From assembly GCF_017498485.1 (NCBI RefSeq), contig NZ_CP071795.1, positions 3,144,501 to 3,208,500 of the forward strand: a stretch of 64,000 bases of DNA, given 5' to 3'. The stretch's first letter is position 1. Every line of letters starts with the position of its first letter. The DNA is from Polaribacter batillariae. GTDB lineage: Bacteria; Bacteroidota; Bacteroidia; Flavobacteriales; Flavobacteriaceae. The notes under the pieces were generated by a model that was given only the letters and a program-made list of their open reading frames with translations, did no database searches and was not told the DNA's origin. Both the position numbers and the translations under genes were made by a program. Shown one piece after another: positions 51,367-59,061 of the stretch.

Positions 51367-54300
51367 ATGGCAAGAAAACAAGAGAAGTACACTGTAAAAA
51401 AGTTTAATAAAATCTCGATTGGTTTATCATCTCCAGAAGCAATTTTAGAAGCTTCGAGAGGAGAGGTGTTAAAACCAGAAACTATAAACTACCGAACACA
51501 CAAACCAGAAAGAGATGGTTTATTTTGTGAGCGTATCTTTGGTCCTGTAAAGGATTATGAGTGTGCTTGTGGAAAATACAAAAGAATTCGTTACAAAGGA
51601 ATCGTTTGTGATCGATGTGGGGTAGAAGTAACAGAAAAGAAAGTACGTAGAGATCGAGTAGGACACATTAACCTAGTGGTTCCTGTTGCTCATATTTGGT
51701 ACTTTAGATCATTACCTAACAAAATGGGATACCTTTTAGGATTGCCATCTAAAAAGTTAGACATGATTATTTACTACGAACGTTACGTAGTAATTCAACC
51801 AGGTATCGCAAAAGGACCTGAAGGCGAACCATTACAAAAAATGGACTTCTTAACAGAAGAAGAATATTTAGATATTGTTGATGAGTTGCCACAAGAAAAT
51901 CAATATAAAGACGATGCAGACCCAGATAAGTTTATCGCTAAAATGGGTGCAGAATGTTTAATAGATTTATTAGCACGTATCGATTTAGATGCGTTGTCTT
52001 TTGAATTAAGACACAAAGCAAATACAGAAACATCTAAACAACGTAAAACAGAAGCATTAAAACGTTTAAATGTTGTTGAAGCATTCAGAGATTCTCAAAA
52101 AAATAGAGAAAACAACCCTGAATGGATGATTATGAAGGCAATACCAGTAATTCCACCAGAATTACGCCCATTAGTGCCTTTAGATGGAGGTCGTTTTGCA
52201 ACTTCAGATTTAAATGATTTATATCGTAGAGTAATTATTAGAAACAATCGTTTAAAAAGATTGGTAGAGATAAAAGCTCCTGAAGTAATTTTACGTAACG
52301 AAAAACGTATGTTGCAAGAATCTGTAGATTCGTTATTCGACAACACACGTAAATCATCAGCAGTAAAAACAGAATCTAACAGACCTTTAAAATCTTTATC
52401 AGATTCGTTAAAAGGTAAACAAGGACGTTTCCGTCAGAATTTATTAGGAAAACGTGTAGATTATTCAGCACGTTCTGTAATTGTTGTTGGACCAGAATTA
52501 AAATTATCAGAATGTGGTATCCCAAAAGATATGGCAGCTGAGCTTTACAAGCCTTTTGTAATTCGTAAATTAATTGAAAGAGGAATTGTAAAAACAGTTA
52601 AATCTGCGAAGAAAATAATCGATAGAAAAGAACCAGTTGTTTGGGATATTTTAGAAAATGTAATTAAAGGGCATCCAGTTTTATTAAACAGAGCTCCTAC
52701 TTTACATAGATTGGGTATTCAAGCATTTCAACCAAAATTAATCGAAGGAAAAGCAATTCAATTACACCCATTAGTTTGTACAGCCTTTAATGCCGATTTT
52801 GATGGAGATCAAATGGCAGTGCATTTACCACTAGGACCAGAAGCTATTTTAGAAGCGCAAATACTAATGTTGGCTTCTCACAATATCTTAAACCCTGCAA
52901 ATGGTGCACCAGTAACGGTGCCTTCTCAAGACATGGTACTTGGTTTATACTACATGACCAAAGAAAGAGTTTCTACTCCAGAAGTTCCAATTAAAGGAGA
53001 AGGATTAACTTTCTACTCACCAGAAGAAGTAACCATTGCTTTTAACGAAGAAAAAGTTGACTTAAATGCTGGAATTAAAGTAAGAACTCAAGATATTAAC
53101 GAAAACGGAGAACAAGTAACTAAAATTATAAAAACTACTGTAGGTAGAGTTTTATTTAATGAAGTTGTACCTCCTGCAGCAGGATATATTAATGAAGTAC
53201 TAACTAAGAAAAACTTACGTGGTATTATCGGGGCATTTTAAAAGCTACAGATATTCCTACAACAGGAGAATTCTTAGACCAAATAAAAAATATGGGATAT
53301 AAATTCGCTTTCCAAGGTGGTTTATCATTCTCATTAGGAGATATTATTATTCCTGACGAAAAACAATCGATGATTGATGAAGCGAACAAAGAAGTAGATA
53401 TCATCGTAGGAAACTATAACATGGGTATGTTAACGCAAAAAGAGCGTTACAATCAGGTAATTGATGTTTGGGGTTCCACCAACAATCGATTAACTGAATT
53501 ATCTATGAAAAATTTGCGTGAAGACCAACAAGGTTTCAACTCAGTATATATGATGCTTGATTCTGGAGCAAGGGGTTCTAAAGAGCAAATTCGTCAGTTA
53601 ACAGGTATGCGTGGATTAATGGCGAAACCTAAAAAATCTACAGCAGGTGGTGGAGAAATTATCGAAAACCCAATTCTTTCGAACTTTAAAGAAGGTTTAT
53701 CGATCTTAGAATACTTTATCTCTACACACGGTGCACGTAAAGGATTGGCAGATACCGCTTTAAAAACCGCAGATGCAGGTTATTTAACTCGTAGATTGGT
53801 AGATGTTTCTCAAGATGTTATTATTAATGAAGAAGATTGTGGTACACTAAGAGGTTTAGAAGTTGCTCCATTGAAGAAAAATGATGAGATTGTAGAATCT
53901 TTAGCAGACAGAATCGAAGGAAGAGTTTCTTTAAACAACGTTTATCACCCATTAACAGACGAACTTCTTTTAGAAGCAAACCAACCAATTACCTCTCAAT
54001 TAGCAGAAGCAGTTGATAAATCTGGTATAGATAGTGTAGAAGTAAGATCTCCATTATCATGTGAATCTTCTAAAGGTATTTGTGCAAAATGTTATGGACA
54101 AAGTTTATCTACCCGTAACAAAGTACAAATAGGTGAAGCAGTTGGTGTAATTGCAGCACAATCTATTGGAGAACCAGGTACACAGTTAACATTACGTACA
54201 TTCCACGTTGGTGGAGTTGCTGGTAACATTTCCGAAGATAATAAATTAATTGCAAAGTTCGATGGTAATGTAATAATAGAAGATTTAAGAACAGTAGTAG

Positions 54301-55640
54301 GTAAAGATAGCGAAGGAAACGATGTAGATATTGTAATCTCTAGAACTGCTGAAATTAAAATTGTAGATAAGAAAACAGGAATTACACAAAGTACCAATAT
54401 TTTACCTTACGGTTCTATCATTTTCGATAAAGATAGAAAGACCATTAAAAAAGGAGATGCAATTGTACAATGGGATCCATTTAACGGTGTAATTATTTCT
54501 GAATTTGCAGGAAAAGTAAAATTCGATAACTTAGAACAAGGTATTAACTACTCTGTAGAAATCGACGAGCAAACTGGTTTCCAAGAAAAAGTAATGATTG
54601 ACTCTAAGAACAAGAAAATCATCGCATCTTTAATTATTGAAGATAAAGATGGTAACGCCTTACGTTCTTACAGTTTACCAGTAGGTGCACACTTAATGGT
54701 TAACGATGGAGATAAAGTAGCACAAGGTCATACTTTAGTTAAAATACCAAGAAAATCTGGTAAAGCAGGAGATATTACTGGAGGTTTACCACGTGTAACA
54801 GAGTTATTCGAAGCACGTAACCCTTCGAACCCTTCTGTAGTTTCAGAAATCGATGGTGTGGTTTCTTTCGGAAAAATAAAAAGAGGTAATAGAGAAATTA
54901 TTGTTGAGTCTAAAACAGGAGATGTTAGAAAGTATTTGGTAAAATTATCTAACCAAATTTTAGTTCAAGAAAACGACTTTATTAAAGCAGGTATGCCATT
55001 ATCAGACGGGGCAACAACTCCTTCAGATATTTTAAGAATCAAAGGACCTTCTGCAGTACAAGAATACTTAGTAAACGAAATTCAAGAAGTATATCGTTTA
55101 CAAGGTGTAAAAATTAACGACAAACATTTCGAGGTTGTAGTTCGTCAAATGATGCGTAAAGTTAGAATTATAGATTCTGGAGATACTTTATTCCTAGAGA
55201 ATCAATTAATTCATAAAAACGACTTTATCGAAGAAAATGATGCAATTTATGGAATGAAAGTTGTCGAAGATGCTGGAGATTCAGAAAACTTAAAACCGGG
55301 TCAAATTATTTCTGCACGTCAATTAAGAGACGAGAACTCTTTATTGAGAAGAAACGACCAAAACTTAGTAACCGCAAGAGATGCAAAACCTGCAACAGCA
55401 GAACAAGTTTTACAAGGTATTACAAGAGCTTCTTTACAAACAAAGTCGTTTATTTCTGCAGCTTCTTTCCAAGAAACTACAAAAGTATTAAACGAGGCTG
55501 CTGTAAGTGGTAAAGTAGATACATTAGAAGGTTTAAAAGAAAATGTAATTGTTGGTAAGAAAATACCAGCAGGAACAGGAATGCGAGTTTACGATAAAAT
55601 AATCGTAGGACCTAAAGACGAAATAGAACAAAGTTTCTAA
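51367..55640 (+). pseudogene. rpoC: DNA-directed RNA polymerase subunit beta prime, broken by one missing base (probable sequence error)
   Basis: Two adjacent frames make one RpoC. 51367-53241 encodes 624 residues: the zinc-binding [20 protein letters not shown] near residue 70 and the catalytic [14 protein letters not shown] near residue 475. It stops right after LRGIIGAF. The rest is open in the -1 frame from about 53238 to 55640, with [14 protein letters not shown], then the trigger/bridge parts ([38 protein letters not shown]) and the second zinc site ([13 protein letters not shown]). One extra base at 53236-53243 joins them into 1424 codons, normal for the family. Since rpoC is essential, a consensus error is the most likely cause; a true split or recoding would be exceptional. 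Confidence 0.9.
53236..53243 (+). other. Frameshift site in rpoC
   Basis: The sequence reads GGGGCATTTTAAAAGCTACA. In frame it gives G-A-F-stop. One more T in the T run, or a G before it (GCAGTTTTAAAAGCT), restores I-G-A-[V/F]-L-K-A-T-D-I-P, as expected in homologues. The missing base lies at TTTTAAAA. Confidence 0.85.
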
Positions 55641-55666
55641 ATAACGTGTAAACACTTAAATATTTT

Positions 55667-55720
55667 AAAAGTTGAATTGTATGCTGTAATTAATTACAAT
55701 ATTCAATTCAACTTTTTTTT
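55667..55720 (+). terminator. Intrinsic terminator of the rpoBC operon
   Basis: AAAAGTTGAATTG pairs with CAATTCAACTTTT, followed by eight T. The loop itself contains the perfect 14-base palindrome TGTAATTAATTACA (55685-55698), so the RNA can form a long two-part hairpin. Confidence 0.85.
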
Positions 55721-55724
55721 ATGA

Positions 55725-55785
55725 TGTCTCCTCGAGCGCAGTCGAGAGGTTTATAATAGAGGTCTCGACTGCGCTCGACCTGACA
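55725..55785. repeat. Pair of inverted copies of a palindromic interspersed repeat
   Basis: The left arm contains CTCGAGCGCAGTCGAGAGG and the right arm GGTCTCGACTGCGCTCGACC. The arms share a 14-base identical inverted core (GAGCGCAGTCGAGA) separated by about 20 bases, so they can fold as one strong cruciform or RNA hairpin. Each arm is also partly palindromic. The structure lies between the rpoC terminator and DUF3467. Confidence 0.8.
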
Positions 55786-55796
55786 AATTTATCAAA

Positions 55797-56108
55797 ATGG
55801 AAGAAAATCAAAACAAAGACGGTCAGTTAAATATCGAGTTAGATCAAGAAATCGCAGAAGGTACTTATTCTAACTTGGCAATCATTAACCATTCGATATC
55901 AGAGTTTATTGTAGATTTTATAAATATTATGCCAGGCGTACCAAAGGCAAAAGTAAAATCTAGAATTATACTAACTCCTCAACACGCCAAAAGACTTACT
56001 AAAGCTTTGGCAGACAATGTTCGTAAGTTCGAAGAAGCACATGGAGAAATAAAAGATTACGAGCAACCACCAATTCCAATGAATTTTGGCCCTACAGGTC
56101 AGGCTTAA
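55797..56108 (+). CDS. DUF3467 domain-containing protein
   Basis: A 103-residue protein of the DUF3467 family: LNIELDQEIAEGTYSNLAII, then FIVDFINIMPGVPKAKVKSR, IILTPQHAKRLTKALADNV and a Pro-rich end (PPIPMNFGPTG). The family is found mainly in Bacteroidota and its function is unknown. In Flavobacteriaceae it usually follows rpoC, which is also the case here, suggesting coexpression with RNA polymerase, although a terminator and repeats lie between. It has its own terminator. Confidence 0.85.
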   Translation: MEENQNKDGQLNIELDQEIAEGTYSNLAIINHSISEFIVDFINIMPGVPKAKVKSRIILTPQHAKRLTKALADNVRKFEEAHGEIKDYEQPPIPMNFGPTGQA

Positions 56109-56120
56109 AAGTTAAAATTA

Positions 56121-56150
56121 AAAAAGTGAAATATTACATTTCGCTTTTTT
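56121..56150 (+). terminator. Intrinsic terminator after DUF3467
   Basis: AAAAAGTGAAAT pairs with ATTTCGCTTTTT (one G-T pair), a 5-base loop, then a long T run. Confidence 0.8.
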
Positions 56151-56600
56151 TTATGGTTAGTAATTCTTTTTCTAAAGAAGAAATATAAATATGTTTTTCT
56201 TACAAACGAAGCCCATAATGGGCGATTAACTCTTTTATGGTAATCTTTTTTGCTGTTGTTTTTTTGAATGGAATTTTCTTGAAAATTAATATTTAAAAAA
56301 CAATAGCGTCCTAAACGATTAAAAAAGAGAAAGGGAAATTTGTTTCTCAAAGTTACCTTTGTGGAGCACCACAAAAAACAGCTTTCTCTGATGCTAAATA
56401 TAACATTATTTTCTCAAATAATTTCAAAACTAAACATTCCTAAATGATGCTACTGTAGCTTGTGAATTTTCACGTAAGAATACCATTTGAAAATAGTTTT
56501 AGAGACAAACGAGACAAAACAAACACTTTGTTAAAAATTATGTTAAAAAGAATTCTCTCGTAAAATAGAATTGATAAACTACTGTACATTTGTATTGCAA
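56151..56600. other. Intergenic stretch without a clear gene
   Basis: 450 AT-rich bases. They contain a -7-like box TACCTTTG at 56354-56361 overlapping a perfect hairpin TTTGTGG-AGCA-CCACAAA (56358-56375), and a second -7-like box TACATTTG at 56585-56592 just ahead of the next gene. A minus-strand frame of 89 codons (56105-56374) has the composition of noncoding sequence. I recognise no known RNA. Confidence 0.5.
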
Positions 56601-56963
56601 ATGAAACATTTACTTAAATATCCTTATTTTAAATTACTTTTTACAGTAATATTTGCGCTTGTTTTTAATAATAAATTACAGGCAAATACTTTACCCGTAT
56701 CTTCTAATTTAAGCTCGATATCTTTTTCAACAAATAATTTTAATGAAGAAGAGAACGATGTATTGATAGATGTTATAATTTTTGCAGAACAACAAAAAGA
56801 GGAAGAAGAAAGTTTTTCTAATAATTTTTCGGGCACTCTTTCTAGCAATATCGCTTATATCCAAAATAATATACATTTCTATAAGTGTATTGATGGACAT
56901 TTATTTTCTTCAGCAAAAAAGCGATTTTATATTTTATACTGCCAGTTAAAAACACATTTCTAA
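56601..56963 (+). CDS. Small secreted hypothetical protein
   Basis: A 120-residue protein. I start at the ATG at 56601 because MKHLLKYPYFKLLFTVIFAL gives a signal peptide ending near LQANTLP; the frame extends upstream only through the promoter-like sequence. The mature part has an acidic stretch (NFNEEENDVLIDVIIFAEQQ, then KEEEESF) and a basic, aromatic C-terminus (SSAKKRFYILYCQLKTHF). I do not recognise the family. TACATTTG at 56585-56592 would place the transcript start a few bases before the ATG, so the message could be nearly leaderless. It precedes the DUF2490 gene by 84 bases. Confidence 0.5.
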   Translation: MKHLLKYPYFKLLFTVIFALVFNNKLQANTLPVSSNLSSISFSTNNFNEEENDVLIDVIIFAEQQKEEEESFSNNFSGTLSSNIAYIQNNIHFYKCIDGHLFSSAKKRFYILYCQLKTHF

Positions 56964-57047
56964 GGTTATTATTTATCAGTTCGTACGCATTTAGGATTTC
57001 TAGTTTTAGAATTCCTTTAACCACTATTTAACTTAAATAATAATACA

Positions 57048-57758
57048 TTGAAATATATATTAATTATACTATTCTTAATACCTGTAGCAGTATTAGGTCA
57101 AAGTAAAACAGTAAAACAAAGCAATAGTTCTTGGAACACTGTAATTTTAGATTATAAAATTAACAACAAGTTTTATTTAAAAAACGAAGCCCATTTTAGA
57201 AGAACTCATTTTTTAGACGATTGGCAACAAATTTTAATAAGACCTTCTATACATTACAATCTTAACAAAACGGTCGATTTTGCAGTAGGTTATACTTTTG
57301 CTAAAAATTATAGAGATACTCATAATTTTAATGAAAACGATATATGGCAACAAATAATGTTGTCGCATGCATCTGGAAAATCGAACTTTAAACATCGTTT
57401 TAGACTCGAACAACGTTTTATAGAACAATTTGTACAACTTTCTAATGCTAGTTTTAGCGAAAATGGAACCGACTTTAAGATGCGTTTTCGATATCGATTC
57501 ACTTGGGGAATGCCACTATTTAAAGTTACCGATACTAAAAAAATAAACCTTACGGCATTTGATGAGATTTGGTTGAATACAGGTAGTGGAATTGTACCAG
57601 AATCAATAAATCAGAATTGGTTTTATGTAGGAATTTCTTACCCAATATTTAAAAATGCTTCTTTAGGTATGGGGTATTTAAATGATTATGCACCAGTGGG
57701 GGTAAATAGTTTTAGAAACAATAATATATTACAAACAACATTAAAATATCATCTTTAA
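57048..57758 (+). CDS. DUF2490 domain-containing protein (TTG start)
   Basis: A 236-residue protein whose only suitable start is a TTG at 57048, giving the signal peptide MKYILIILFLIPVAVLGQ. The rest has the DUF2490 pattern: NNKFYLKNEAHFRRTHFLDD, then WQQILIRPSIHYNLNKTVDF, HRFRLEQRFIEQF and RFRYRFTW, with alternating strands that fit a small outer-membrane barrel of about 10 strands. Function is unknown. It lies 11 bases upstream of the carbonic anhydrase gene, so the two are likely one transcript. The end LQTTLKYHL resembles a terminal barrel strand. Confidence 0.78.
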   Translation: MKYILIILFLIPVAVLGQSKTVKQSNSSWNTVILDYKINNKFYLKNEAHFRRTHFLDDWQQILIRPSIHYNLNKTVDFAVGYTFAKNYRDTHNFNENDIWQQIMLSHASGKSNFKHRFRLEQRFIEQFVQLSNASFSENGTDFKMRFRYRFTWGMPLFKVTDTKKINLTAFDEIWLNTGSGIVPESINQNWFYVGISYPIFKNASLGMGYLNDYAPVGVNSFRNNNILQTTLKYHL

Positions 57759-57769
57759 ATAAATTTAAA

Positions 57770-58591
57770 ATGAAAATTAAAAATAGCATTTTCGCAGTCG
57801 TATTACTTGCAATTACATTCACGTCTTGCAATAAAGGAACAAAAACAGCAAAGCAATCTAAAAAAACTCCTGAAAAAGAGCAGGTTTCTGCAACAAATCA
57901 TCAAAAAAAACATTGGAGTTATGCTGGAGAAACCGGTCCAGAACATTGGGTAGAGATCGAAAAAAACTCAGAATGTGGAGGAGAGTTTCAATCTCCGGTA
58001 AATATTGTAAGTGTAGATGCATTGGCAGATGAAAGTTTAAAACCATTAGACATCCATTACGCATCTAGTACTAAAATTCATGATGTAAAAAATAACGGAC
58101 ATTCTATTCAGTATAATTTTGAAAGTGGAGATTATATCAATTATAAAGGCGATACCTACGATTTAAAGCAAATTCATTTTCATGAATCGTCTGAACATAC
58201 AATAAACGGAATTCGGTTTCCGTTGGTAATTCACATGGTACATGTAAGTAAAAAAGGAGAGTACTTAGTATTGGCAGTTATGGCAAAAGAAGGTGTTTCA
58301 AGTGCTCCTTTCGATTTCTTAGAAAGTTATTTACCACTTAAGAAAGGAGAAATAAAAACGGTAGATAGCTCGTTTAATCTTAATTTAAATCTTCCTAAAA
58401 ATAAAGGATATTACAATTATGTAGGTTCGCTTACCACACCACCATGTACACAAGGGGTAAATTGGTTTGTTTTTAAAGAACCAATTACGGTTTCTTTAGA
58501 GCAGGTAAATAAATTAAAAAAATTAATGCCTATTAATAATTATAGAAATGAACAACCTTTAAATGGAAGAAAAATAAAAATGACAAAATAA
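57770..58591 (+). CDS. Alpha-class carbonic anhydrase, lipoprotein
   Basis: A 273-residue protein with a lipoprotein signal (LLAITFTSC, Cys20) and an alpha carbonic anhydrase domain from about residue 47. HWSYAGETGPEHWVEI and CGGEFQSPVNIV are the family start; QIHFHESSEH gives zinc ligands His136 and His138, and VIHMVHVS gives the third (His155). YVGSLTTPPCTQGVNWFVF near residue 218 carries the Thr gatekeeper region and the conserved Cys, which may pair with Cys69. All catalytic residues appear to be present. It interconverts CO2 and bicarbonate at the cell envelope. It follows the DUF2490 gene and has a strong terminator. Confidence 0.93.
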   Translation: MKIKNSIFAVVLLAITFTSCNKGTKTAKQSKKTPEKEQVSATNHQKKHWSYAGETGPEHWVEIEKNSECGGEFQSPVNIVSVDALADESLKPLDIHYASSTKIHDVKNNGHSIQYNFESGDYINYKGDTYDLKQIHFHESSEHTINGIRFPLVIHMVHVSKKGEYLVLAVMAKEGVSSAPFDFLESYLPLKKGEIKTVDSSFNLNLNLPKNKGYYNYVGSLTTPPCTQGVNWFVFKEPITVSLEQVNKLKKLMPINNYRNEQPLNGRKIKMTK

Positions 58592-58620
58592 ATATACCGT
58601 TAGTTTTTGATTGGAGAAAA

Positions 58621-58656
58621 ACCGTCTAAGCAAATTTTTTGTTTAGGCGGTTTTTT
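58621..58656 (+). terminator. Intrinsic terminator after carbonic anhydrase
   Basis: ACCGTCTAAGCAAA pairs with TTTGTTTAGGCGGT through two G-T pairs, with T6 after the stem. Confidence 0.85.
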
Positions 58657-58852
58657 ATGCCATTTATTATTTGAAATTATCGTAATAAAACGTCTTTTTT
58701 TTCTTTTCTATTTCGTTGTAAAAAAGAAATTGTAACGAAGGCTATGTTTTATTTTTTTTGCAAAAACAAAATTTTAGCCCTTACAGATTTTTTAAAACCT
58801 GAAAGGATCTTTTTATTTATAAATTGGCATTTATACTCAATTTTATAAAAAA
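58657..58852. other. Intergenic, AT-rich, with a small imperfect palindrome
   Basis: No gene seen. At 58779-58806, CCTTACAGATTTT and AAAACCTGAAAGG form an imperfect inverted repeat with two mismatches, resembling the flavobacterial repeat CCTGTCAGGTTTT. Together with the next element it fills the 470 bases between the carbonic anhydrase and gcvP. Confidence 0.45.
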
Positions 58853-59034
58853 AAAGAAGCTGTCTCAAAAGTATTAAAACTTGTTATTTCGACTGTAATG
58901 GAGAAATCTTATTTATTGAATTTCAATATTTTAGATTTTTCGATAACTTCGTTAGCTACTTCCAATCAAAATATATTTTGATTTTAGTAATGCATAAAAC
59001 GACAGCTAAATTTACTTTTAAGACAGCTTTCTTT
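58853..59034. mobile_element. MITE-like element with terminal inverted repeats
   Basis: The ends are AAAGAAGCTGTCTCAAAAGT (58853-58872) and ACTTTTAAGACAGCTTTCTT (59014-59033), inverted copies with one mismatch and one inserted base. The 182 bases between have no reading frame. An internal part (GTTATTTCGACTGTAATGGA, then GAAATCTT) resembles the GTCATTTCGAnnGnAGnGAG repeat class. GCTGTCTCAAAAG ends are common in flavobacterial genomes. I see no clear target duplication. Confidence 0.65.
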
Positions 59035-59061
59035 AAAATACTTATCTACAGACATTGTCTG

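Noticed and set aside
53228..53245. Programmed -1 ribosomal frameshifting in rpoC
   Set aside because: No X-XXY-YYZ slippery heptamer fits the zero frame, and a similar one-base loss occurs in gcvP, so a sequence error explains both.
56105..56374. Minus-strand reading frame of 89 codons
   Set aside because: Its composition is Lys/Phe-rich noncoding type, it covers a terminator and a hairpin, and it overlaps the DUF3467 3' end.
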